DNA of 54,845 bases, taken from positions 1 through 54,845 of IMG/VR virus record IMGVR_UViG_3300020195_000651, one strand, 5' to 3'. The notes below the pieces were generated by a model. It saw nothing but the letters and a program-made list of their open reading frames with translations. It made no database searches and was not told the origin of the DNA. Position numbers and translations under genes: made by a program. Each line of letters begins with the position of its first letter. Position 1 is the stretch's first letter. Origin of the DNA: a virus. This document shows, in pieces, positions 1-8,431 of the stretch.

Positions 1-1
1 A

Positions 2-94
2 GAAATAGGGCTGGACAAGCCCGAATCTACGCTTCAGGAGATTGAACCTCTACTATCAAGAGAGAAGTTGGTAGCAAGTTCGGTCAACGAATGA
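2..94 (+). CDS. C-terminal end of an unidentified protein
   Basis: An open frame enters from the left edge and stops at TGA 92-94. Only 30 residues are visible, charged and leucine-rich, with no recognisable motif. A perfect hairpin follows five bases after the stop, which supports this being the true end of a gene. Function cannot be judged. Confidence 0.5.
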   Translation, partial: EIGLDKPESTLQEIEPLLSREKLVASSVNE

Positions 95-99
95 AGAAT

Positions 100-119
100 C
101 CGCAGGGCTTGCCCTGCGG
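100..119. terminator. Hairpin between convergent genes
   Basis: An 8-bp perfect GC-rich stem with a 4-base loop (CTTG) lies between the stop of the plus-strand gene at 94 and the stop of the minus-strand gene at 124. There is no strong T-run after it on the plus strand; on the minus strand a TTTTT tract precedes it. Probably a bidirectional terminator or a transcript-end stabiliser. Confidence 0.55.
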
Positions 120-123
120 TAAG

Positions 124-765
124 TCAAAAACGATTGGATGAAAGCACATAATCCCTGAATACTTGACACATTGATTGGGTTGGAAACAACTCTCCTGATC
201 TCAATTTTGGATCAGGACTGTCCTTCCAATGCACTTTGATCTTATCTGCGATCTCTGGTGATTCAAAGAATTTAGGCACATCACAGCAAGTTTCTTTGTG
301 TGTGACTATTGAAAACCCAGCATCACTGAACCATTTGCGATAAGTGGGAATTGGGTGAATTATCTTTTGGGTAAACTTTCCACCCAGTTCTGGATAAACA
401 AGATGTGCATATGCTTTATTTAACTGGAATAGGTGAGTTCCGTGAGGGGAACACCATGGGTGGCATCTTACATAAATTTTCGTATTTGAGTTAGAAAGTG
501 ACTCAACCTTTAACAAGTCTTCAACTGGATTTTGGCTGTGATCTAACACGTCGTACAATACAACAACATCATAAGGAGGGGTAGATTTTGCCCCTCTGAT
601 GTATGCCTGTTTGGTTACGTCTTCATCTTCACAAAAGAAACTCAACCCTGTGAGCCTCCTACAGACGAATGTATCAAGTATTGATATTGCACGCAATTCT
701 TTATCTTGCGTATTAGACGCTATTTGAAGAGGATGAGCGGCATTTGGCCAATCTGGGTGAAACAT
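124..765 (-). CDS. Methyltransferase-like protein lacking motif I
   Basis: 213 residues. The segment VVVLYDVLDHSQNP matches the post-motif II/III part of class I SAM methyltransferases (D-x-L-E/D-H), followed by a strand and a conserved-looking HPWCSPHGTH block. The usual glycine-rich SAM loop (GxGxG) is not visible in the N-terminal third. It may therefore be a divergent or inactive methyltransferase, or part of a sugar-modification enzyme. Start at 765 is the first ATG; no strong Shine-Dalgarno sequence is seen. A second, complete class I methyltransferase lies 1 kb away at 1709. Confidence 0.5.
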   Translation of the reverse strand: MFHPDWPNAAHPLQIASNTQDKELRAISILDTFVCRRLTGLSFFCEDEDVTKQAYIRGAKSTPPYDVVVLYDVLDHSQNPVEDLLKVESLSNSNTKIYVRCHPWCSPHGTHLFQLNKAYAHLVYPELGGKFTQKIIHPIPTYRKWFSDAGFSIVTHKETCCDVPKFFESPEIADKIKVHWKDSPDPKLRSGELFPTQSMCQVFRDYVLSSNRF

Positions 766-798
766 AATCTAAATTAGAATTAGAAACGTAGATATTGT

Positions 799-1245
799 AT
801 GTCAAGCAACCTATTCATCGGATTCAAAATGTTTGTCGAAACATATGGAGATGAAGATAATAAAGATAAAGAAGAACCGGATTCATTTCAATCCCAAGCA
901 AAAAAAGTTTTGGGAGTGTCCAAGAAACTTTGGACTATGATGCCGTTACTTCTTAGTAACGTCAAATTAGGAAATCATAAAATTATAGAACCAACTATGT
1001 TTTATGTAAAGGAGTTTGATGATGATTCTGTCACATTAACAAACGTTCCAAAAGACGGTCAGCCTGACGATGAATCGGATTATGATGATCCGGACGATGA
1101 AATTGACTTAGACAAGTCAACGATCACAGGAAGAATTGAAGTAACGATAAGTAAAGATGATTTTGACGGTCTTCAGAAGCCTCAAACGTTTCAAGGAATG
1201 GATACAATGTCACTTAGGATTGGTGGCGGCGGGGGGATGATGTAA
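799..1245 (+). CDS. Acidic hypothetical protein
   Basis: 148 residues. The middle is rich in Asp/Glu (about residues 20-35 and 85-105) and the C-terminus ends in a glycine run followed by Met-Met. No family recognised. The stop shares a base with the ATG of the next gene (TAATG), so the two are translationally coupled. It starts the small plus-strand operon 799-2353. An internal ATG at residue 11 is an alternative start. Confidence 0.6.
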   Translation: MSSNLFIGFKMFVETYGDEDNKDKEEPDSFQSQAKKVLGVSKKLWTMMPLLLSNVKLGNHKIIEPTMFYVKEFDDDSVTLTNVPKDGQPDDESDYDDPDDEIDLDKSTITGRIEVTISKDDFDGLQKPQTFQGMDTMSLRIGGGGGMM

Positions 1246-1442
1246 TGGAAAGTTTTAGTAAATGGATTCATCAAGAAGAACTCAAGACAACAGAAACTAC
1301 TGATTCAGGTCAAGTTGCTGGATTTTCAAGACAATTATTCAGCAAAGGTCCAATGAATACCAAAATGTATCCTGAACCTGTAGTAATGAAGGATGAAAGA
1401 ATAAAACGTGGAAAGAATTTGTCAAAATTGCAAACTATTTAA
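1245..1442 (+). CDS. Small protein with capsid-targeting-like N-terminus
   Basis: 65 residues beginning MESFSKWIHQEE. The pattern M-x-x-F-x-x-W/F-I/Y-x-x-E resembles the capsid-targeting sequence at the start of T4 internal head proteins, which the prohead protease removes. Similar starts recur in this window (28858, 28870, 30229, 31383, 44916). The rest is basic and without a domain. It overlaps the next gene by 35 bases, which is long, so the end of this gene or the start of the next may differ. Confidence 0.55.
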   Translation: MESFSKWIHQEELKTTETTDSGQVAGFSRQLFSKGPMNTKMYPEPVVMKDERIKRGKNLSKLQTI

Positions 1443-1698
1443 TGAATCTGAAGGTACTTGTTTGGTAACGATTATTGTGCGTGGCGAACATTATGAATTG
1501 CCTGTTATTGCTAGTGATAGTTGTCATTGGGAGCGGGTTGATCGTGAAATTCAAAGCGATCTAGAACATACTCTGTCTGACAATAAAGAACCATATTTCC
1601 GAGCGAAATTAGAATCAGAAATGGATTCCGTAATTGAAGTCAAGCAAATGAGAATGTGGTCTGACGGAAAAAATGGATACATAGAAACAACTGAGTGA
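1408..1698 (+). CDS. Small cysteine-containing hypothetical protein
   Basis: 96 residues. The N-terminus holds C-x2-C at residues 5-8, a third Cys near 18 and a fourth near 39, compatible with one bound zinc. No known family. It overlaps the preceding gene in another frame and ends 10 bases before the methyltransferase at 1709, so it belongs to the same plus-strand operon. Confidence 0.55.
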   Translation: MERICQNCKLFNESEGTCLVTIIVRGEHYELPVIASDSCHWERVDREIQSDLEHTLSDNKEPYFRAKLESEMDSVIEVKQMRMWSDGKNGYIETTE

Positions 1699-1708
1699 AT
1701 GGATATCA

Positions 1709-2353
1709 ATGGATGATGTAATTGGTAAATATAACTACGTTCAATTTGGCGAATTGAATTATTGTATCAATAATGATATTATGTATCAAAGAGATATGAC
1801 TACTTCCGTTGAATATGGAGAATCTTATTTCGATAAATACATTGAATATGAAGACACAGAAATCAGCAATGGAATAAACAAAGGTCGTATTGACCTTTCT
1901 CACAAGTATTGCAAAGTTATTCTTGACGTTGGTGTCGGCAGTGGTGAATTCATCAAGAAATCACATGCGACCATGTACGGATTTGACATTAATCCAATAG
2001 CGATTGATTGGCTCAAGGAACGCAAAATTTGGGTTGATCCATACGAATCCGTGCCAGATGTTATTGAAGGAGTTACACTGTGGGATACTCTAGAACACAT
2101 TCCAAAACCAACTGACTTATTGAATAAATTCCGATCAGGAATGTATGTTTTTATCGCAGTCCCAATTTTCAATGATTTAACAAAAGTCAGATTCAGTAAA
2201 CATTACCGAAAGAACGAACATTACTATTACTATACAGTTCATGGTCTGAAAGGATACATGAACGATATAGGATATAGTTTAATTGAAATGTCAGACTCAG
2301 AAATGCGTTCTGGGCGAGAAAACATTATGGCTTTCGCTTTTCAGAGAAGATAA
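1709..2353 (+). CDS. Class I SAM-dependent methyltransferase
   Basis: 214 residues. Motif I is clear (ILDVGVGSGEF, about residues 71-81), followed by YGFDINP (acidic ribose-binding residue) and LWDTLEHIPKP, the hallmark of small-molecule or sugar methyltransferases of the Methyltransf_11/23 type. The C-terminus has an RENIMAFAFQ strand typical of the fold. The substrate is not evident. Its last 29 bases overlap the convergent phosphatase gene at 2325. Confidence 0.85.
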   Translation: MDDVIGKYNYVQFGELNYCINNDIMYQRDMTTSVEYGESYFDKYIEYEDTEISNGINKGRIDLSHKYCKVILDVGVGSGEFIKKSHATMYGFDINPIAIDWLKERKIWVDPYESVPDVIEGVTLWDTLEHIPKPTDLLNKFRSGMYVFIAVPIFNDLTKVRFSKHYRKNEHYYYYTVHGLKGYMNDIGYSLIEMSDSEMRSGRENIMAFAFQRR

Positions 2354-2849
2354 TTACATCATCTATGTAATTACTATAACTATCTGTGATTGAAGTTATC
2401 TGTGGGTCGTTAAGTATATTTTCAGTAATTTTTGTTATTAGTTTGTTTGGTCTGTGCCTGCCATATTCCAAACAATTTGCAGCCTCTACTGCGCCTACAC
2501 GAGATGACAATATAGCGTAAGCTATTGCTGAACTGCGTGACACGCCAGCCATACAAGCAACGGCAATATTATCTCTTCCTGTTGCCCAAAACAAAGCTTC
2601 TGTAACGTGGTGAGTTTGTGGAGGACTCCATCTCGTCCGCATTTGTTCTGAATCAAATTCAACGTCATCAAATTCTAAATGCAGCAGTTCTCCAGATGTC
2701 AACTTTTTGATGTCTTCCAATAAGTAGGTTTCATCTGGTTCTGTGATGACAATAACATCATATCCAGTTTCACTTTGTAAAAACTTAACTAGGTTTTTTC
2801 TGCTGAAAATCTTTATGTTCATATTGATTAGTTTAGAGGTATTTGTCAT
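2325..2849 (-). CDS. Dual-specificity/tyrosine phosphatase-like protein
   Basis: 174 residues. The catalytic P-loop C-x5-R-S is present (VACMAGVSRSS, Cys about 99 and Arg about 105), followed by a helix as in dual-specificity phosphatases. The family hydrolyses phospho-tyrosine or phospho-Ser/Thr, or in some members nucleotides or RNA 5' ends. The start at 2849 overlaps the helicase stop by 17 bases; an ATG at 2822 is possible. It is co-transcribed behind the helicase. Phage copies are uncommon; the target (host kinase signalling or RNA) is unknown. Confidence 0.8.
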   Translation of the reverse strand: MTNTSKLINMNIKIFSRKNLVKFLQSETGYDVIVITEPDETYLLEDIKKLTSGELLHLEFDDVEFDSEQMRTRWSPPQTHHVTEALFWATGRDNIAVACMAGVSRSSAIAYAILSSRVGAVEAANCLEYGRHRPNKLITKITENILNDPQITSITDSYSNYIDDVIIFSEKRKP

Positions 2850-4869
2850 TCTTGATCAATTCTTTCGCATTTTCGGAAATGCCTTCTGCGATCAATTTAC
2901 TGCAATTAAGAGCCTTGATGATGCCAAGTACATTGCCTGAAATCTTGTCTAGTGATCTTAAGTTAGCATCCCACAATCGCTTTCCTTTAATTTTTCCTAT
3001 ATTTTTCAAACGAACAATATCAACCATCTCTTCCTCAACTCCATACAGCAACCTCAGATAAAGCCTTCGGAAATATTCACGTTGATGCCACTTCCCGGTC
3101 ATTTGATCGAGTGCGCACAATACCTCAATTACTCGTTCGCAATCCATCTGTAACCCACGCTGGACTGCTCCCATGACCAAACTGTTATAACCTTTAAGCA
3201 TGTTGAAATAGCAACAGCCGATCTTGACTGCTCCATCCATAAAACTACGGCTACCACCCAACACCTTTTCGCACGCCTCTAACTTCAAACCGTACTTAGA
3301 CATTTCTTCTCTATCACCAGAACTCGTAATTCCCATTCTGTGACTGTCAATATTCGCCAATGCCATACTGATCCAGTAATCATCAGCAGATTTGTCTTTT
3401 TCAAACACTTTCGTCCAGTTTCTTGATAAGTCAGAAACATCAAATGGTGAGTAATAAAACATACTCGCTACTGTTCCAATAGAAGTAACGTCGTAAACGC
3501 CTTCATCTTCAACCATTGCGCCACATCGAGTCAACCCGTTCATTACCTCTGTTACAACATTACTATTGAGTTCTTTGGCTTGATGATGAGCAAGACTACG
3601 TTCATACCAATCATGTACATCATTATCACTCTGAATGTTTCTATGATGTACTTCGCTGGTTAGGTGGAATGCCAAACACTTACCTTCACCGATTCGTGAT
3701 TGAATTGGAGATTGTGATTCAAGACGTGTTTTTTGCTTATCGAATGTCTTGGAGGGAAGTAATACGTATGCGTCTCCTTGCGGGTCATATTGCGGTCGTC
3801 CTGCGCGTCCACATTCTTGCAATATGTCTTGAGTTTCCACTTCGCTGAGTCCGCGATGAACGCCAACCACAACGACACGTCTTGCAGGAACGTTAATTCC
3901 AGCGGCGACAGTAGATGTAGCAACAAGACACCTCAACTTTGGGTCTTCTCGGAATCTATTTTCAATACTGACTCGCTTCTCCTTGGTCAGATCAGCATTG
4001 TGATATTCACATTGAATTCCACGTTCTTTGAGGACGCTGTGCAGCATTTCTCCAGTTCTTTTTGTGTGAACGAACAAGAGGAACTTATCAGTCATATGTT
4101 CTTCAACAATCTTGATTGTTTGACGAACTTTCTCTTCCTCATTCTTTTCATATCCAAATGACACTTCGTTATACTTGACGTAATGTATATTGAGTGGGCA
4201 AGGACGGTACTTGGACTCCAACACAATTGTTGGCTTTCCGTTCAATTTGCTGAACCATTCGCCTATTTCTGTGACGTTGGGTAAAGTTGCGCTAAGACCT
4301 ATCAATCGACATTCTGGATTGATTTCACTGAACTTCATCAACCCTGATTCCAAATGATCTCCACGACCACTGCTCGCGATAAGATGTGTTTCATCGATTA
4401 CCAAAGTTTTGACTGCTTTGAGAAATTCGCTTGATTCACTGCGATGGTTTCTTGTTCTGGAGTTCAACATTTCACTTGTCATTACAATCAGATCAGAGCT
4501 GTCCAGTTCGGCTTTACGACTTGCTGTTAGTTTGTAATCACCCGTACAGACGGAAACCCTGAGTTTGCCCAAGTGACAATCTGGTCCTTCCCAGTCATCC
4601 AGGCGTTCTTGGGCGAGTGCGCGTAATGGCACGAGATACATGGCTTTGCCGCCTTTTCCATGTATTTCATCGCCAATAAACAATTCTGAACAAATCGTCT
4701 TTCCGCTACTTGTTGATGATGCAATTATGCAATTGTTATCTTTGTCATAATATTCAAAAACTTTACTTTGAACTGGATTGAAGTGTTCAAAAGGAAACTT
4801 GCCGTGCTTGTATTTCGATGTTTTTACTAAGTCTTTAGTGTCAGTAATTTTTGTTATCATGGCTCTCAT
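2833..4869 (-). CDS. Superfamily 2 helicase, Ski2/Hel308-like
   Basis: About 678 residues from the ATG at 4869. All SF2 motifs are visible: Q-like FNPVQ, Walker A STSSGKT, motif Ia VPLRALA, motif II DETH, motif III SAT, motif IV-V VATSTVAAGINVPA, and motif VI QECGRAGRP. The C-terminal third (winged helix/ratchet and a final helix-hairpin-helix-like segment near LKNIGKIKGKRLWDA) fits Hel308/Ski2 proteins, which unwind lagging strands or RNA. The frame opens at a TTG (4896), but that lies inside the promoter palindrome, so I prefer the ATG at 4869 or 4860. Confidence 0.88.
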   Translation of the reverse strand: MRAMITKITDTKDLVKTSKYKHGKFPFEHFNPVQSKVFEYYDKDNNCIIASSTSSGKTICSELFIGDEIHGKGGKAMYLVPLRALAQERLDDWEGPDCHLGKLRVSVCTGDYKLTASRKAELDSSDLIVMTSEMLNSRTRNHRSESSEFLKAVKTLVIDETHLIASSGRGDHLESGLMKFSEINPECRLIGLSATLPNVTEIGEWFSKLNGKPTIVLESKYRPCPLNIHYVKYNEVSFGYEKNEEEKVRQTIKIVEEHMTDKFLLFVHTKRTGEMLHSVLKERGIQCEYHNADLTKEKRVSIENRFREDPKLRCLVATSTVAAGINVPARRVVVVGVHRGLSEVETQDILQECGRAGRPQYDPQGDAYVLLPSKTFDKQKTRLESQSPIQSRIGEGKCLAFHLTSEVHHRNIQSDNDVHDWYERSLAHHQAKELNSNVVTEVMNGLTRCGAMVEDEGVYDVTSIGTVASMFYYSPFDVSDLSRNWTKVFEKDKSADDYWISMALANIDSHRMGITSSGDREEMSKYGLKLEACEKVLGGSRSFMDGAVKIGCCYFNMLKGYNSLVMGAVQRGLQMDCERVIEVLCALDQMTGKWHQREYFRRLYLRLLYGVEEEMVDIVRLKNIGKIKGKRLWDANLRSLDKISGNVLGIIKALNCSKLIAEGISENAKELIKNDKYL

Positions 4870-4878
4870 TAAATGAAA

Positions 4879-4903
4879 ATAACTCTTGTTGAACAAGAGT
4901 TAT
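4879..4903. promoter_or_regulatory. 25-bp palindrome over the helicase promoter
   Basis: Two perfect 12-base arms (ATAACTCTTGTT and its complement) flank a single central G at 4891. The palindrome covers the -10 hexamer and the expected transcription start of the minus-strand promoter at 4899-4927. This is the classic position of a repressor operator. It could also form a stem at the very 5' end of the mRNA. Confidence 0.6.
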
Positions 4904-4927
4904 AACAGATTATCGATTATGTGTCAA
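4899..4927 (-). promoter_or_regulatory. Sigma70-type promoter for the helicase
   Basis: On the minus strand TTGACA (4922-4927) and TATAAC (4899-4904) are separated by 17 bases. The spacer contains ATCGAT, as in several other promoters of the window. Transcription would begin near 4892, about 20 bases before the chosen helicase start. Confidence 0.7.
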
Positions 4928-4929
4928 TG

Positions 4930-5196
4930 CTAAACTTTATTTTTTACGTAGTCATCCCAGACTTTCCATGTGCCACCTTCGCTAACAGGACACAATATTT
5001 CTGAATCATCATAAACAGTCAGTACGACTTGAGAATGTATTTCTGGAATTTCGCCTTCATTTTTAGCGAAAACCAAGCTTGATCCGTTGTAAACATAAGT
5101 GATAATTGCATCAATTTGTTTCAACAAGTTTTCTAACTTGATAAAATGTTCATGATGATTTGAAAGCCGTGTGCGAACTTGTAAAGTGTATCTCAT
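4930..5196 (-). CDS. Hypothetical protein downstream of glutamate dehydrogenase
   Basis: 88 residues from ATG 5196, which lies four bases after the stop of the dehydrogenase gene; the longer frame to 5250 would overlap that gene and is unlikely. No recognised domain; a mixed alpha/beta composition with the pattern VVLTVYDDSEILCPV. Co-transcribed with the dehydrogenase. Its end abuts the promoter of the helicase. Confidence 0.6.
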   Translation of the reverse strand: MRYTLQVRTRLSNHHEHFIKLENLLKQIDAIITYVYNGSSLVFAKNEGEIPEIHSQVVLTVYDDSEILCPVSEGGTWKVWDDYVKNKV

Positions 5197-5200
5197 TTTT

Positions 5201-6481
5201 TTATCGTTTGAAATAGTCCATTGTGCCCAAGCATTCATTTGCTGCACCAATACGTTTCAGTGCCAAAGCATAGGCAGAAGTTCTGAGAGATGGAATTCTG
5301 TACTTATCCATTCTGGTTACTGTACGTTCTGTTGCATAGTTTATCATTTGTCGCAATCCCTTGTCAACATCTTCTGCTGTCCTTTGCTGTGCGTTTCGGT
5401 TCTGGAGCCATTCAAAGTAGGATACGACCACGCCTCCAGCGTTAGCCAAAATATCAGGGACGACGACAATTCCCTTGTCGTTCAAAATTGCGTCTGCTTC
5501 ATTGGTGGTTGGTCCATTTGCTAGTTCAAGAACGACTTTGGCTTGTATTTTATCAGCATTATTTTTCGTCAATACGTTTTCAATAGCCGCAGGCACCAAA
5601 ACATCGCATTTAAGGGCAAGTAATTCATCGTTAGTAATCAATGTTCCTTGTCCCCAATTACGCCAATTTGAATCTTGTAAGGATTTCAGTGCCAAATCAG
5701 CATCAAATTCTGGACCTTTGGGGTCCATGTATACACCGCCGTATTCATTACTGACGGCAATGATGCGATTGCACAATGTTTCTTTTCGAGCAAGTTTTTC
5801 ACAGAACCAATAACCAACTTTTCCGAATCCTTGAATTGCGATGGTGACAGGTGAGGAAGCGCGAAACTTGAGTTCGGATTGGCGTTCCATGATGTGTTCA
5901 AGGCAATAGTAAGCGCCGTAGCCTGTGGCTGAGTTTCGTCCTTCTATGCCCCCCAGAGCGACGGGAAGCCCCGTAATGACGGCTTTAGGGTGTCCACCCT
6001 TGATCTTGCGGTATTCGGAGTACATCCAGCCCATAACTCGTTCGTCAGTGGCTACGTCAGGTGCAGGGATGTCTGTGTCTGGTCCGATAAAGTCAATGAA
6101 GGCATCGATGTAGGCTTTGCTAATGCGTTCCAGTTCGCGGTGACTGAGTGAGTTGGCGTCAACGCATATTCCACCTTTGGAACCTCCGTATGGCAATTTC
6201 ACGCAGGCGCATTTGAAAGTCATCCAGAATGACAGAGCTTCTACGTGATCGCGGTCAACTTTGGGGTGAAATCTGATGCCACCTTTACATGGTCCAAGAG
6301 TGTCGTTGTATTGACATCTATAAGCTTTATACATCTTGAGCGACCCGTCGTCGTGTCGCATTGGAATTGCGCATTGAAGAGTTTTTTGCGGGTATTGAAG
6401 TCGCTCCCAACTTTCCGGATCAATTTCAGCAAAAGGGTATGCTGCCTCAAGTTGTTTTTTTGCCTCATCTAACATCGGCAT
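5201..6481 (-). CDS. gdhA: Glutamate dehydrogenase (Glu/Leu/Phe/Val family)
   Basis: 426 residues, full length for a hexameric bacterial GDH. Visible: GPCKGGIRFHP (Lys about 66), the substrate-binding Lys about 90, the catalytic PYGGSKGGI block (Lys about 102), DIPAPDV, and the Rossmann loop GFGKVG (218-223). The enzyme interconverts 2-oxoglutarate plus ammonia and glutamate using NAD(P)H. No truncation or missing catalytic residue is seen, so it should be active. It is a bacterial-type metabolic gene inside a phage operon of otherwise unknown small genes (6491-8427). It might supply glutamate/nitrogen for purine synthesis (see purB, purE, purN) or feed the TCA cycle; direction is inferred only. 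Confidence 0.95.
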   Translation of the reverse strand: MPMLDEAKKQLEAAYPFAEIDPESWERLQYPQKTLQCAIPMRHDDGSLKMYKAYRCQYNDTLGPCKGGIRFHPKVDRDHVEALSFWMTFKCACVKLPYGGSKGGICVDANSLSHRELERISKAYIDAFIDFIGPDTDIPAPDVATDERVMGWMYSEYRKIKGGHPKAVITGLPVALGGIEGRNSATGYGAYYCLEHIMERQSELKFRASSPVTIAIQGFGKVGYWFCEKLARKETLCNRIIAVSNEYGGVYMDPKGPEFDADLALKSLQDSNWRNWGQGTLITNDELLALKCDVLVPAAIENVLTKNNADKIQAKVVLELANGPTTNEADAILNDKGIVVVPDILANAGGVVVSYFEWLQNRNAQQRTAEDVDKGLRQMINYATERTVTRMDKYRIPSLRTSAYALALKRIGAANECLGTMDYFKR

Positions 6482-6490
6482 AAATGCTCC

Positions 6491-6889
6491 TTATTTGTCA
6501 AGTCTGATAACTTGCCGTCCTCTCATCAAATACGGTTTGGTGTCACCTTTGATGAAATTACCATACGCATATAATTCAGCGTGTCCATCACCATTAACTG
6601 CCATAAACTCGATGTATTGATATTGAATTTTGTTACCGTAAATATCTTGAACTTGGATCAAGTCAATAATGTCAAATCCTGGCAGTGGTTTGGGTTTTTG
6701 GTCTATTATTTTGTACAGAAGAACCCAATCTTGTTTCTTCCAACGCAGCAGAGCGTCGGGATTAACGTGAACCCAACCGTCCCTAAGAAGTTTGTCTTCG
6801 TCGGTAACTCTTCGTTTGGGTTTCAGAACATCTTGTCTCCAGGGGACTAAACCTGCTATCATTAATCGTTTGTAGATTTTTTTGTTCAC
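6491..6889 (-). CDS. Hypothetical protein
   Basis: 132 residues with a basic N-terminus and a beta-rich middle (IIDLIQVQDIYGNKI). No family recognised. Nine bases separate its stop from the dehydrogenase start, so the two are probably co-transcribed. GDH has no strong promoter of its own in this gap. Confidence 0.6.
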   Translation of the reverse strand: MNKKIYKRLMIAGLVPWRQDVLKPKRRVTDEDKLLRDGWVHVNPDALLRWKKQDWVLLYKIIDQKPKPLPGFDIIDLIQVQDIYGNKIQYQYIEFMAVNGDGHAELYAYGNFIKGDTKPYLMRGRQVIRLDK

Positions 6890-6922
6890 ATATTTATCTA
6901 TCTGTGTTGCAGATAATAAACA

Positions 6923-7369
6923 TTATAAACTTCCGTCATCGCTGATATCTTCGATGATTATTTCAGCGACCATATTTTCGTATTTCTTTTTTGGTCTCTG
7001 GTTGACTAAGGGGATTGGTCCCGTTGGGGTGTCGTGATAGACTTTGCGACGACTTTTTCGTGGTCCTTCAATGCCACGAATAATGTCTGATACTCTGATA
7101 ATGTTGTCATTGATCTCTTCAAAATCTGAGTCAATAAGACCGTAAGCGGTCTGAATATTCTGGACGAGGTTCCCCCAGTTTTCTTGCAGATCGCTTAGCG
7201 CTTCATCAATATTATCTTGACGGTCTTTAAACCTTTCGTATTTCTTCCACTCAGCGAGTGGAATTATGTATCGACGGACTTGTTGTGCCGGTTTTTGCGC
7301 CGGTTTTTGCTGCTGTTGTTGGTTTTGCTGCTTCTGATTAGCGCGATTTCGTTTTTTCTTTCGGCTCAT
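6923..7369 (-). CDS. Hypothetical protein with Q-rich basic N-terminus
   Basis: 148 residues from ATG 7369, preceded by AAGAGG ten bases upstream; the longer frame begins at a TTG. Residues 1-35 are Arg/Lys then Gln/Pro-rich (QQNQQQQQKPAQKPAQQ), followed by a predicted coiled-coil (about 50-105). Such low-complexity basic tails occur in scaffold or nucleic-acid-binding phage proteins. No family recognised. Overlaps the preceding gene by 32 bases. Confidence 0.6.
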   Translation of the reverse strand: MSRKKKRNRANQKQQNQQQQQKPAQKPAQQVRRYIIPLAEWKKYERFKDRQDNIDEALSDLQENWGNLVQNIQTAYGLIDSDFEEINDNIIRVSDIIRGIEGPRKSRRKVYHDTPTGPIPLVNQRPKKKYENMVAEIIIEDISDDGSL

Positions 7370-7616
7370 AGCTGCCAAACCTCTTTTTGACTTCGAGTTG
7401 GACGTAGCTATCTACTTGGTCCACCATATTGAAGAAGTCATCGGCAGAGGTTGCACTAGAGAGCCAACGGTCCATTTCTGGTTGTCGTTGGACTACCTCT
7501 ACAGCTTCTCCCAGATCGCCGCCAAGTCTATTGGCGAGTCGCATCCCAATGTACTTCAGATCATCGTCATTTAGCCGCCGGACATACTCTTTTAGAACAT
7601 CATTGAACTTTTTCAT
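7338..7616 (-). CDS. Hypothetical helical protein
   Basis: 92 residues from ATG 7616, which has a good GGGGA Shine-Dalgarno; the longer frame to 7691 would read through the upstream divergent gene. The start MKKFNDVLKEYVRRL loosely resembles the other MxxF-x-E N-termini of the window. Helical, no domain recognised. Overlaps the next gene. Confidence 0.6.
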   Translation of the reverse strand: MKKFNDVLKEYVRRLNDDDLKYIGMRLANRLGGDLGEAVEVVQRQPEMDRWLSSATSADDFFNMVDQVDSYVQLEVKKRFGSYEPKEKTKSR

Positions 7617-7633
7617 CTGATCCCCTGACTTAT

Positions 7634-7954
7634 ATGCAAAACTTGATACGTAAAGATAAATTTGAAGAATTACTATTATCGCAGTGGGCAAGCTTTATGG
7701 ATATCACAAAGCTCCTATCTTATGTACTCAGCTGCGCCCGAGACATTACATATCCGATTACCAAAACGAAAATAAAACAACGCGGTACGCAACTCAAATT
7801 ATCCAGGTTTGAACCACAAAATGATGGTTTTATCATATGGGCTGAATTTTCGTTTTCTCGCGATTCCGGAACCGTTATTGGTACAAGTGAACTATTCCTG
7901 AATCCAAACGGGGAAATTAACCACATTCAAACTCAAGGTCAGTTCTTTATTTAA
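7634..7954 (+). CDS. Hypothetical protein
   Basis: 106 residues, divergent from the gene at 7616 and convergent with that at 7951 (4-base overlap). The C-terminal half has a regular beta pattern (FIIWAEFSFSRD, SELFLNPNGEI). No family recognised. It is a lone plus-strand gene inside a minus-strand run. Confidence 0.5.
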   Translation: MQNLIRKDKFEELLLSQWASFMDITKLLSYVLSCARDITYPITKTKIKQRGTQLKLSRFEPQNDGFIIWAEFSFSRDSGTVIGTSELFLNPNGEINHIQTQGQFFI

Positions 7955-8427
7955 AAGAATGCTATTTGATTTCTATCGACATGAGAATACCTCAATCCTT
8001 CATATACGCAAGGTGTAAACTTGGTTATAAATGGACTCGGAACAGGATCATTATCCTTGTAATATACGGTCCAAACGTATATTTTCCTGGCGAACTCGTC
8101 CGCTACGCCTTTGCGGTTGTGCATAACTTCAATGAAAGAAAGTTCTTTATCATCTAAAAACTGAGTTGCAACCTTGCAAACCAAAGAAAATGGCAAGAAT
8201 GTATGATACTTACCAAATACCTGTAAACTTTCCAACTCTATATCTAAGTAACGACACCTATTAAAATACACTAATAAATCATATCCGTCAACTACAATTT
8301 CTCGTTGTTTCAAGCAAGATATAATTTCCTCATCTTGTGGTGACTTAATAGGAAAACTATGTGGCACTAATTGAAGTGCAAGTGCTTTCATTTCTCTTAC
8401 GTGTTTATCCAAACGACAGATTTGCAT
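7951..8427 (-). CDS. Hypothetical protein
   Basis: 158 residues with several Cys and aromatic positions but no recognisable motif. Four bases separate it from the following gene at 8432, indicating one operon. Its stop overlaps the convergent gene by four bases. Confidence 0.55.
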   Translation of the reverse strand: MQICRLDKHVREMKALALQLVPHSFPIKSPQDEEIISCLKQREIVVDGYDLLVYFNRCRYLDIELESLQVFGKYHTFLPFSLVCKVATQFLDDKELSFIEVMHNRKGVADEFARKIYVWTVYYKDNDPVPSPFITKFTPCVYEGLRYSHVDRNQIAFF

Positions 8428-8431
8428 AGTT

